Below are positions 33,461-42,239 of a DNA stretch of 64,000 bases, in pieces. The DNA is taken from NCBI GenBank assembly GCA_027922465.2, contig BQMF02000013.1, forward strand, positions 1,488,001-1,552,000, written 5' to 3'. Numbering within the stretch: position 1 is the stretch's first letter; every line of letters starts with the position of its first letter. Origin of the DNA: Turritopsis dohrnii. Its lineage: Eukaryota > Cnidaria > Hydrozoa > Anthoathecata > Oceaniidae. Position numbers and translations under genes: made by a program. Under the pieces are notes generated by a model that worked only from the letters and a program-made list of their open reading frames with translations, was not told the origin of the DNA and made no database searches.

Positions 33461-34085
33461 AGCTTAGTTCTCACTGAGTTCAAAACAACGATTAGCAACG
33501 ATTTCGCAAAATAACGATTACAACGATTATCATGCTCTGCATGATTTTATGAAATACCGGTCAACGTTCACACTAGCAAATCGTTGCTGGCTTGTAAAAT
33601 GGGTGAATACCGTCTTCGCTAAAATCGAGAGCAGAAGAAACTGATTCCCATGCGTTTTTGATGACATCGCGTTCCTTATATGAGGAATCCGCTTTATCAT
33701 ACAAACATTTGTACTTTTGAACTTCTTCTGCCAGTAGTTCTTCTTGTTTTATAAGAAGAGGTTGTTTTCGTGATTTCTTGATGTTTATTTTGTCTGCCAT
33801 TTTTATTCAAGTTTGTCGTTTTTCTAGCTTTTTAAAGGAATTTTCCTAGTTTCATCGAAAACATGCTCAAAAAAATTCACAAAGCATGAAACGTCACCAA
33901 TCGTTCGCGTAATCGTAAATTAAAAATCAAAATTTTTTGATTTTAAAACAACGATTACAATTACGATTACACAACGATTACAGCCATCAATTTACGTTCA
34001 CACTAACGATTGCTAACGATTACGCATCATGCACACCATGATAATCGTTGCTAATCGTTAATTTGAACTCAGTGAGAACTAAGCT
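33461..34085. mobile_element. MITE carrying a MADF exon
   Basis: The left end AGCTTAGTTCTCACTGAG is an inverted match of the right end CTCAGTGAGAACTAAGCT, and the similarity continues inward (AACGATTAGCAACGAT against ATCGTTGCTAATCGTT). AGCT can be read as either part of the terminus or a 4-bp duplication; AAA also flanks both sides. Several AACGATT units repeat within both ends. Between them is the MADF fragment at 33573-33800. Confidence 0.8.
33573..33800 (-). pseudogene. MADF-domain fragment inside the MITE
   Basis: This 75-codon frame starts with MADKINIKKSRKQPLLIK. The segment LLAEEVQKYKCLYDKAD, then YKERDVIKNAWESVSSAL, fits the MADF domain (the Y.CLYD turn and the K.AW.....L helix). It lacks the remainder of a full-length MADF regulator and ends where the frame runs toward the right inverted repeat. 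It is probably a 5' exon kept from a larger PIF/Harbinger element. Confidence 0.7.
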
Positions 34086-34179
34086 AAAGTGTTCAAAATG
34101 CTCAACAGGAAAGAGGAGCTTTTATATTGTTTGGATCTATAGTATGTATCATTGATGCTTTCATAGATTTCTAGGGTTT

Positions 34180-34235
34180 CATGCTTCAGCTGGTTTTGCA
34201 GAAATCCTTATGCCTGCAAGGGCATCTTGTTTTTT
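34180..34235 (+). repeat. Solo L-family terminus
   Basis: CATGCTTCAGCTGGTTTTGC followed by AGAAATCCTTATGCC and TGCAAGGGCATCTTG matches the ends of the L units at 10.5 and 12.0 kb. It stands alone here. Confidence 0.7.
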
Positions 34236-35045
34236 TTTATATACTATATAATCATTATTTGCAAGAAGAAAATCCACTACTATGCATACTAATTCTTAAC
34301 TATATTTTACCTTTTTGTGATAAAAAATCTATCCTACAGATAATTACGAGATGGTAATGTCTCTACAAAGTCCACCATATTTTTTCGCTGTCCGATCGTC
34401 ATCCTCGATTCTCATTGGTTAAATATTAAAAAAATTCGGAAATTCGGTCGGTCTGGGAAATATATATCACATTTTGTTTGTGCTGAAGAATCCCTGGCTA
34501 GAAAAGAGACAGTGACTGTAGTCATATTTCGTTCTTTTGCATAGCGATTTTTGAATGATATATTAACTATTATACACTTTTGGAAAACAGAGAGGTTCTT
34601 CTTTCCAAATCATTAATTTCTTAAAGGTTTTAATCAAAAGGTTTCGAAAAACAAGCTTCATTCTAGCTGTAAATAATACTACCACAGCGAATACCTTCAA
34701 TTTTGGACACTTAGAACATGTTGAAGACCATCTGAGATAACCTTTTCTTTTGTATCTTAACGTTACAGAACTAATAACAGTGGATGTAACATATTTAGCT
34801 GCGAATTCGCCATGCAAGACGCGAAAAACTACTAAAAAGTGATCCTGTTTTGAAGTCACATAGACACGTTATCCCGCTGCACCCAACGCCCAACTCAATT
34901 TATTTCAACTCACGAAAGGTTAAATTTTAAGGACCACTAAAGCATTTGGCTCCATAGAAACCAAAGACGCCAATTCAGAAGTTCAAAATTTGCATTCCGC
35001 AAAGTCATGTAAATGTAGTATTTTGCAGAACCCCGCCTTAACATC
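34236..35045. other. No gene recognised
   Basis: This AT-rich stretch has a 98-codon minus-strand frame at 34563-34859 (with CSKCPKLKVF in it). I see no known domain and no splice partners, so I do not call it a gene. Confidence 0.35.
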
Positions 35046-35496
35046 ATCGAGCAATAGGTAAAAAAAGAGTATCATGAAACAAAATGTTTTTTTGCTTTTC
35101 TTTTAATAATTTAATTTCTTTTTTTAATTGTTATGCGCTTCAAATCGAACGTTTTTTATTCACTTTATTCATTTAGCACGTGCCTTTTTTTTTCTCCTCC
35201 CGTGTGATCTTTTTAAGAAGAGAAACCATTTCCCCCTTACGTTTGATAGCACCCATGTTAGAGCGCGTAACTTTTTTAAAACAAAAGCTAATAAAAAGTT
35301 GAAGTTTTCTCTCTCTACGTTTTGAGTGTATTGTTACACTGATAAAAGATTGCTTTTACCAGAGGTTGTGACTTCGAATGTGCTTCTGGTTGAACACAAG
35401 TTGTACGAGCCGTTTATAAGGAAATTTGACGTTTATTGATACAGTGATACAGACTAGTTGGACATGGGCGGCGAGCGACGCCGCCTTGGCGGCTAG
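35046..35496 (+). mobile_element. Helitron copy 3, 3' part; unoccupied Harbinger target
   Basis: It matches copy 1 from AATAGGTAAAAAAAGAG through TGTGATCTTTTTAA and GCACCCATGTTAGAG to the terminal hairpin GGCGGCG-AGCGA-CGCCGCC and CTAG (35493-35496), followed by T. At 35214-35216 a single TAA occupies the position where copy 1 carries the Harbinger element. The 5' end is missing. Confidence 0.8.
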
Positions 35497-35511
35497 TATA
35501 CTATATTTTGG

Positions 35512-35660
35512 CTGAGTTGTCCATACGGGCCTCGTGTGTTTGTGCTTATAATTACCGAAAATTTTCCCACTGCGGTTTGTTAATGATCAAAATCTATAAC
35601 TTAATAAATACCAGATAACAAAAGAGTACATCAAAACGAGGCCCGTATGGACAATTTAGC
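35512..35660. mobile_element. Small fold-back MITE
   Basis: TTGTCCATACGGGCCTCG at about 35517 is repeated inverted as CGAGGCCCGTATGGACAA at about 35638, with similar flanking bases. The 150-bp element encodes nothing. No clear target duplication could be chosen. Confidence 0.7.
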
Positions 35661-36494
35661 AAGAAAACAACATATAAAAAGGGTTTCGGGAAAGGTGTAT
35701 TGTTATCAGTAACAACTTCTTATGAAATCCCTCGTATACTAAAACAAAGGTGCTTGCTAATAAACCATAATTTATTTTGTCACTGTCAACCTATCAATCT
35801 GAAAGATTTGATGCAGATATGAAAAATGGAAAATAAAGCCAAAAAAAATAAATGAAAGCGACAGCATCAAAGAAAAAAGAATCCACAAAAACCAGATAAA
35901 AGATAATGCATTGATGTTGGACATTTTTAACAGTTACTCCCTCGTTTTCGAGAAATGATTATAATCAGCATTTTTGGTCAGAAGAAAAGTTAATGTTCAG
36001 ATTTTTGATTTTATGGTCTCAATCGATAGATATTGACAAAAGAAGCACAAAATACTGAGAAAAATGGGTCTGAAAATGAACAGGTCAGAAGTTATGAGCA
36101 AGACTAGGGTGTATCTCAATCACTTTATTTTTTATTGCATGTTTTTTGTACTCTAAACAGATTATTATCAAATTCCCAACATTTCCATCACAAAACAAAA
36201 AGATAAAAAAAGACAAAAAAGACTCTTGGCGTCAAGTGGCCTCATCACTTTTTGTCAAACATCACAGTGCAATCTTTCTTCATAACTTTAGTTTGTTATT
36301 GTACTCTACAAAAATATGGAGAGGATAAAAATGTCGTCATCACCCGTGAAGTCATTCATTATTATTTTGCTTCAACCTTCTTTTCCGACTCAGAGAATGC
36401 AGAATGGTCCACTGGATCATGAACGACTTTTAAAGTATCGATTCATCTATCTACCAATGGTCTTTGATAGAGTACCTTCCAACCATAGCACAAC
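35661..36494. other. No gene recognised
   Basis: AT-rich, with short plus-strand frames at 36146-36328 and 36316-36513 that do not resemble a known family. It ends at the CACAAC target (36489-36494) of the transposon that follows. Confidence 0.35.
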
Positions 36495-36550
36495 TACGGT
36501 GGCCCATAAGTGACATATGAGCTCACACTTTTAAAAAGGCATCTATGTAA

Positions 36551-36745
36551 CTGGCGCTTCGCCACTTAGTGTTCTTAACTGGCGATTCGCCACTTAGTGT
36601 TTTTGATAACTGGCGAATCGCCACTTAGTGTTTTTAATAACTGGCGAATCGCCACTTAGTGTTCTTAACTGGCGATTCGCCACGTGTTTAATAACTGGCG
36701 AATCGCCACTTAGTGTTTTTGATAACTGGCGATTCGCCACTTAAA
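36551..36745. repeat. Left subterminal array of palindromic units
   Basis: About seven units read AACTGGCGAATCGCCACT with alternative GCTTCG or GATTCG centres and a TAGTGTT(T/C)TT spacer, about 28-31 bp per unit. The 13-bp palindromic core suggests binding sites for the transposase or a dimeric partner protein. Confidence 0.9.
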
Positions 36746-36827
36746 AAAAAAATAATCAGAGTAAGTGCGGCTATGATGGATGAATTAAACGAAAAGCAGG
36801 CAAGTGCGGCACTGTCTAGAAGAAAAA

Positions 36828-37398
36828 ATGGCGGACAGCAACATGGATGATGAAGATGATAATGTCGAAAGCGTGAGTATTTCTTTGTTGTTTAAAAGTG
36901 GAATTAGTAAGTAATCTTGTCAGGTAGAAGACACGTTTTCTCCAATTCCTTATCCTAAGAAGATATATTATCTTCATTATAGAATTATATCTATATGTAT
37001 TTAAGTATGTTATTGGAAGGTCAAAAATAATTTCTTTTTATTTATATAAATAAAAAGAAATTATTTTAAAGTATGAGCTAAATTTATGAAATATGATATA
37101 AGCTTTAGTGCTAAACAGAAAATGATTATATTGCATTCCTAGGTTGCAAGATTTTTGGAAAGAAGAGGAGTGCATTTACACGTAATAGAAAGATTTAGGC
37201 AACATAAGGTATATTTATACACTTCTACTTTACTTTCCTCTACCATTTGTCTAGAGCTGAATTATATCAACAACCTTTGAGATCTTGATAATTTTATATA
37301 CGTATATGTATTTTTATTATTTTTTTCCACAGATGGATAAAGCTGCAGTATGGGCATCTACTGAAAATGACTCTCTCGTTTCGTCCAGTTCGCATTGA
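36828..37398 (+). CDS. Small SAM-like protein encoded by the transposon, three exons
   Basis: Three short exons join in phase at consensus sites: 36828-36872 (MADSNMDDEDDNVES, donor GTGAGT), 37143-37208 (VARFLERRGVHLHVIERF, RQHK; acceptor CCTAG, donor GTATAT) and 37333-37398 (MDKAAVWASTENDSLVSS, then a stop; acceptor TTTTTTCCACAG), giving 58 residues. The pattern FL...GV...VIE.F....MD..A....TE.D.L resembles the core of a sterile alpha motif (SAM) interaction domain, with an acidic leader in front. It might oligomerise or tether the integrase, which is inference. Its last exon lies antisense to the integrase C-terminus. No ORF caller would show it because each exon is tiny. Confidence 0.65.
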
Positions 37399-38324
37399 AG
37401 AACCCCGGTAAAGCAAAAACGGAAGCACTCTACATGGTAGTTAAGGCGCGGATCATACACGTTTTCCTCACAGAGGTCCTTAAAGTAATTGATCCACCAA
37501 TTGCATCTATTTCTTCGAAAAATGCACCACCACGATTCTATCCTTTGATTTCGGGTCGATGGACCGTACAAAAAGCTGTTTTGTCCAGCCATCGCATCTT
37601 GAAAATCCTTCCTGAAAAACCTTTGCATTCCACATATTATGACATTTTCGGTACCACGATCTCCTCTCACACAACGGGGAATCAAAGTGTGTTCAGAAAT
37701 ACAATTTAGAAAATACGAACCAATAATTTTGGGATTGCTGTTAGATGCAGCAACATTCAGCCACAAAATCTTTCTGCTATACCCATCGATTGCACCGTGA
37801 ATTCCAAAGCCAAACGGCTTCAATTTATCGTACCCGTCTAAATGCCATAAATAATTTGGCCCTTTAGACACGTACTGTCGTCTTCTAAAACATTTACGTT
37901 GCCTGTCCTGTACACCTTCAGGATCCAATACACTTAACGCAACTCTAGTGGTTTCTCGATGGACATTGATTCCTTTTGACCTAAGCTTTTGAAACATTAA
38001 TCGGTATCCGAAACTTGAACCAGCTCCATTCAGTTCATGGGTCACAGCTAACAAGGTTTCATTTATAGAAACATGGCATTTTCTTCTACTAAGATTCATC
38101 TCCCTGAGATGTCGATTTAGCTGCCTCACTGACAAAACTATGTTGTGAAATTGGGCAAAAACAGAACTATTTCTTTGTAGGTAAATCCAGCAAGAAAATA
38201 AGTTTTTATTATTTCTTCGCATGAATATATCCAGGATTAGGCATGGCAGTATCGTGTCTTCAAGTTTATGAGTGAATAAAGATATTGAAAGTTGATTTAA
38301 AGATCTGAAATGTCCCAATAACAA
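37317..38324 (-). CDS. DDE integrase/transposase (rve superfamily), with a probable N-terminal frameshift
   Basis: The 335-codon frame contains a full retroviral-integrase-like catalytic core: D163 in YLWHLDGYDKLKPFG, D222 in VRGDRGTEN and E263 in NQRIESWW, with the conserved GAIDGYSRKILWL and NWWINYFKDL segments. A helix-turn-helix-like region lies at about residues 62-85 (LSVRQLNRHLREMNL). Upstream of about 38160 the natural continuation, YFLAGFTYKEIVLFL, is in a neighbouring frame. A T-run (five Ts) at that point looks one base short, so this copy has either a 1-bp frameshift or an assembly error. The start shown is therefore nominal. The enzyme would cut and join transposon ends. Confidence 0.88.
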   Translation of the reverse strand: MLLGHFRSLNQLSISLFTHKLEDTILPCLILDIFMRRNNKNLFSCWIYLQRNSSVFAQFHNIVLSVRQLNRHLREMNLSRRKCHVSINETLLAVTHELNGAGSSFGYRLMFQKLRSKGINVHRETTRVALSVLDPEGVQDRQRKCFRRRQYVSKGPNYLWHLDGYDKLKPFGFGIHGAIDGYSRKILWLNVAASNSNPKIIGSYFLNCISEHTLIPRCVRGDRGTENVIICGMQRFFRKDFQDAMAGQNSFLYGPSTRNQRIESWWCIFRRNRCNWWINYFKDLCEENVYDPRLNYHVECFRFCFTGVLQCELDETRESFSVDAHTAALSICGKK

Positions 38325-38493
38325 ACAAGCAAAGTCAAATTTGCTATTTACAAAATATCTTCCAGCATGATAAAGTCATCTATTTATTTACAAAACTGTA
38401 TACTCATCAAGAAATTTACTTTTGATGTTTATTCAATCTCGAGGCACATTAAATATTCCTGCGCTCAATACGGTTAACAAACAATTATGAGTA

Positions 38494-38602
38494 CTAAGTG
38501 GCGAATCGCCAGTTAAGAACACTAAGTGGCGATTCGCCAGTTATTAAAAACACTAAATGGCGAATCGCCAGTTAAGAACACTAAGTGGCGAATCGCCAGT
38601 TA
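38494..38602. repeat. Right subterminal array of palindromic units
   Basis: Four units of the same TGGCGAATCGCCA palindrome lie in inverted orientation relative to the left array, spaced by AGTTAAGAACACTAAG or AGTTATTAAAAACACTA. The right array has fewer units than the left. Confidence 0.9.
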
Positions 38603-38658
38603 CATAGATGCCTTTTAAGTGTGAGCTCATATGTCACTTATGGGCCACCGTACACAAC

Positions 38659-39742
38659 CTCCAGAATATGTTTTTTGTAAAATATTTTATACACGATTCG
38701 AAAGAAATGACGAATTTATCGCACAAGGTCATGAACAAGTCTACACACGCTTGGCTTATTTAATTGGCTTGATCCAGGTACCTTGCGATGATACAAGCTG
38801 TCTAGGAAGGGGATTTCTAGTTGCATTTTTAGTAGTAGTAGAGAGAGAGATATAAATGTTCAAGCTTTGTTTCGTACTAAAGAATGTCTACTATGCACTT
38901 TACACCTAACTTTTTAGCATGCCCTACTTGTTGAAATGCTGCAAAAAGTTCAGCAAGCTATCCGAAAATCATGGGTTTGGAAAACGATTTGCAATTAACT
39001 TTCCATCTATGCACAAGGACTTAATCACTGAAAATTTTAAAGGATAAACAAGTTACAAGTAGATTCTCATCGTGCTGGGTTCAGTAGACGACGACCCATA
39101 AACATGCGAAGTTGATACAAAAGCTCAATGAAATAAGATATCTTAACACCCAAAGTCTACATAATGATCATGTGGGAAAACTCGTGTTGAAGTTAAGTGG
39201 GTGACTGAAACCAATGTGCTGTTATATTTAATTATTGATATCGCACACAATGTACCTTGTGGGTACATTGTGGGTATGATTTCAACCCATTTTCTGGGTG
39301 TGACAGAGATTTCTCAACTAGGATGAAATTGAGCATTCGGGTATCAGCTTAAAAAAGGATATGAAAAAGTTTTTCATTTTCGTTCCTTCTAGATTGGCTA
39401 AAACAAGCATGGATAATAAAAGCAATTTTCGATACCCTCCTCAATTTGCAAGATGGATTCACGATGAAATGGCTGAACATCAAAACGCACCAAGGTTTTA
39501 TTTAGAAGTGCGAGAAAGTAATACAACCAAATCAACAACTTCATCCCGCAACTGTTGAAGTTTGTTATGACATTTACCTCACTGGAGCATCAAATATCAA
39601 ACTAGGGAGGAGCTTGAAAGCCTCGAAAGCCTCGATCAGAAGGTTTTGGAAAGGAAAAGACTGGAGAAATTTCTGTAAAAACATTGAGAAGAAAGAAGAT
39701 CTTTAGAAACAACCTGCAAGGTTCTTCCAAGAAGAATATTAC
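38659..39742. other. Gene-free or heavily decayed stretch
   Basis: Short open frames (38631-38855, 39361-39558) have some protein-like composition, such as FRYPPQFARWIHDEMAEH, but stops break any longer reading. They may be upstream remnants of the fragment at 39743-40000. Confidence 0.35.
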
Positions 39743-40000
39743 GTGGAAGACCTCAAGAACGACTTTTACGTAAGCAATGAACAAGGAGATACAGTTCATA
39801 TTGCATTAAATGGAAACTATAACAGTTTAGCTGCAAGAGATAAAACTTGCAAAAATCTCCCTCAATTTCATGCAATAACAGGTTGTCATACAGCCTCTTA
39901 TCTTCATAGCGTTGGGAGGATTAAGCCTTTCAAGAAGATTGAAGACAATGTCGAATTGGTTGACCTATTTAGAAAACCTTTGAAAAGCAAGGGATTTTGA
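39743..40000 (+). pseudogene. Decayed fragment of a transposon-associated protein
   Basis: The 85-codon frame includes LPQFHAITGCHTASYLHSVG followed by RIKPFKK. This resembles the LP.FHA.TGCDTTS..h..GK motif of a widespread family of animal transposon-linked proteins that I know only by motif. Here D and T of the GCDTTS core are changed to H and A, and there is no open continuation on either side. It is a relic. Confidence 0.5.
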
Positions 40001-40134
40001 CAGCGGAACAAAGATAACTATTACTACTATTTGATACAGAGAATTGAAAATTGAATTATTTCTGTTATTTCTTTTTGAAAAAAAATCTGACGATACACCA
40101 ATAGATAAAATAAACTAGAAGATAACCCACAAAA

Positions 40135-40782
40135 TCATTTCACAACTCCCACAAGGGCTGCCCTTAGCGGACGGTCGTGCAAACGATAGCCAATTTTTTC
40201 CACCACAGCCACAGTTCCAGACGTTTTTCCAGGAAAAGGTTGTTGGAACAACGCTTCATGAAAATTCGGATCGAACTTTTCATCGATGGGATTCTCTTTC
40301 AACAGACCATGTTTCTTGAAAACTGTTTGTAGCTGCACTTCGGTCATCACCACTCCTTCGTGTAAAGTCTTCAAGTGGGAGTTGGCGTTTTTCTCAGACG
40401 AAGGAACACTCACAATAGCTTTCTCTAACACGTCCGCCACCTCTAACAAATCTTTTGCGAAACTTTGGATCGCGTAAATCTTGGCATCGTCCAAGAGCTT
40501 CTTATTTCGCCGACGAACATTTTCGTTTTCGGCTAATGAACGAGTATACTTGTCTTTATAGTCGTCGACCTGTCGGCGTAACTCGTCGATTTTTGCGGCC
40601 AACTCTTGATCTTCGCTTGGTTGGTCACTCTCTTTTTTCTGAGGTTGATCGTCTTGCGTGGCGCTGCTTTCCTGAGTGACCGCTAAGCTACCGGTTCGAC
40701 TCAAGTTTCGGATTGCGAGCAATTTGTTGGAATTATGAATTAGTTGGTTGAAGAGGCGTGAACTGAAAATATTGCGGATCAT
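40135..40782 (-). CDS. GRPEL1: Mitochondrial GrpE, nucleotide exchange factor for mtHsp70
   Basis: This single-exon gene of 215 codons encodes the exchange factor that releases ADP from mitochondrial Hsp70 during protein import and folding in the matrix. The N-terminus (MIRNIFSSRLFNQLIHNSNK, with R, S, N and no acidic residue until after position 35) fits a mitochondrial targeting sequence. Residues about 58-110 form the long coiled-coil helix (AAKIDELRRQVDDYKDKY, NVRRRNKKLLDDAK). The C-terminus carries the GrpE signature: FDPNFHEALFQ, then GTVAVVEKIGYRLHDRPLR and the AAL.GVVK end. Length matches the family. The next gene upstream, at 41.1 kb, is also on the minus strand but has its own coding start. 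Confidence 0.97.
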   Translation of the reverse strand: MIRNIFSSRLFNQLIHNSNKLLAIRNLSRTGSLAVTQESSATQDDQPQKKESDQPSEDQELAAKIDELRRQVDDYKDKYTRSLAENENVRRRNKKLLDDAKIYAIQSFAKDLLEVADVLEKAIVSVPSSEKNANSHLKTLHEGVVMTEVQLQTVFKKHGLLKENPIDEKFDPNFHEALFQQPFPGKTSGTVAVVEKIGYRLHDRPLRAALVGVVK

Positions 40783-40839
40783 TGTTTATAACTGAAAGAA
40801 AAATAGTGTGATTGTAATGTAACAAAACCATGAAAGTGC

Positions 40840-40950
40840 CTTCTCAGTGAGCAAAATCGTCAATAAGTCACTGCGATGAAGAGTACTCATATCGAAATAG
40901 TGTGTATATTTCTATAGAAATGCACTCCTTTGCAGTGATTTGCAACTAAT
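40840..40950 (-). repeat. Short hairpin repeat (H-family), upstream of GRPEL1
   Basis: AAGTCACTGCGATGAAGAG at one side and CACTCCTTTGCAGTGATTT at the other form an imperfect inverted repeat around GAAATAGTGT and TCTATAGAAAT. It lies about 60-170 bp upstream of the GRPEL1 start codon. Similar copies are at 52.96, 58.03, 60.31 and 61.72 kb. Confidence 0.7.
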
Positions 40951-41087
40951 GCGCCTATTTGGGTTCATCCCTTTCAAACACGTATATAACGAAAAATCAG
41001 CACAGAATTTTATGCGATTCTCTTTAAAGATAAATTTAACAACAAATTGAAACAGCCATCAAGCAAATATACATAAAATCAAACACA

Positions 41088-42211
41088 TCAGCAATCTTTC
41101 ATGGCATTTCCAAGTACATTTGAAATGAAACTAGCAACGTCTTCTCCACTTTCCCAGATTTTCACACTAGCTTCAATTTTCTCACCATTATGATTTTCAA
41201 TGTATTTATGCATTGAGAAATCTTTTCGAGCCAACACATAGTCATTTTCAGACAGTGTTAAGGCAGCACAATAGTCAGCAGTCCCGTCCCCAACGTAGAA
41301 AACACTTTTGTATTTAATGTTTCTTTCCATGTTGGCATGTTTTTGCACACAAACACCTAAAATACAAGTACGAAATAACAAATCATAAACTAGACACTAG
41401 ACACAAGTATCTTCCAGCAACGCTTTTCGGTTGTTTCAGTTATCATCTGGCAATAATGACTTTATTTTTAATTTCACTAATTATGACGTAACAAAATTCA
41501 AAGTAAGAAATAATACAGTTTGGAAGTTACTTGAATTTCCAGGCCCAAAACATAGTTTTTTGTGTTCATATATAATTATACTTTTTCTTTATTATATATA
41601 TTTGGTATATACTATTATTATACTTGGTATATACTGTCTATTAAACAATTTCAAAACATAATAACAATTCTGAAGTCCAACCTGAATTGTATGCATAATT
41701 TACCTTTGCAGAAGTCAATGGGACATAGTTGACAATTCGTGTATGGCTCATCATAAGGTTTAACAACAAGTGGTTCATTTTCATTTATCCATTCAGAGTT
41801 GTATGTATAGATGAAATCGAATAAATTTTCTAGATGATATTTCCGTAACAGCAAGTCAATAAAATACTGATTCGAATGAGAAAGCAAGATTACTTCTGCA
41901 TTTTCTTTATTTCTTCCTAGTAGGTCGCATACTAAAGACATCCCATCTACAAGTGGTATAGCTGAAATTAAGTCATCAATGTCTTTTTTTGTTACGTTAT
42001 TTGTAAACAATTCCTTCAAAGTGTATGACATTGATTCTGCCCAGCCTACCTTGTTCACAAAATGGTCCTTGGCCGATATAGAATTTTTGAATGCTGTCTG
42101 TGCTTTAATAACTTCTGTATCAGTGTTCTTGTTTATCAAAGTATTATCGAAATCAAGGATAAAAAGGTATTTTTTATCAACAAATTCCATATTGTTAACT
42201 TTCTCTTTCAT
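41088..42211 (-). CDS. PHOSPHO2: HAD-family phosphatase, PHOSPHO2-like, two exons
   Basis: Exon 1 is 41704-42211 and exon 2 is 41088-41356; donor AAAG|GTAAAT and acceptor TATTTTAG|GTG join in phase, giving 258 residues. The protein is a haloacid-dehalogenase phosphatase of the PHOSPHO1/PHOSPHO2 group (phosphoethanolamine/phosphocholine or pyridoxal phosphate hydrolysis). Motif I is D20-F-D22-N-T (ILDFDNTL), with D20 the nucleophile. Motif II is S111 in VILLSHSNQYFI. The late acidic motif is G192-D193-G194-T-A-D197. The Cys-rich C.LCPIDFCKG segment (160-170) is typical of this group. ATG 42211 is used; a TTG precedes it. An acceptor-like ATTTTAG just upstream (about 42238) suggests a noncoding first exon. 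PHOSPHO1 and PHOSPHO2 are not separable here. Confidence 0.93.
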
Positions 42212-42239
42212 CAAAGTAGATATACAACCCTAAAATGAT

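Larger units (their letters stand above)
36495..38652. mobile_element. Complete rve-integrase DNA transposon (IS3EU-like), 2.16 kb
   Basis: The ends are long inverted repeats: TACGGTGGCCCATAAG at the left and CTTATGGGCCACCGTA at the right, continuing for over 50 bp. CACAAC is duplicated exactly on both sides (36489-36494 and 38653-38658). Inside each end is an array of a unit with the palindrome TGGCGAATCGCCA. The element encodes a DDE integrase on the minus strand and a small SAM-like protein on the plus strand. A 6-bp duplication, a TAY-type terminus and an rve transposase match what I recall of the IS3EU superfamily; that assignment is from memory and needs a family comparison. Confidence 0.9.
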
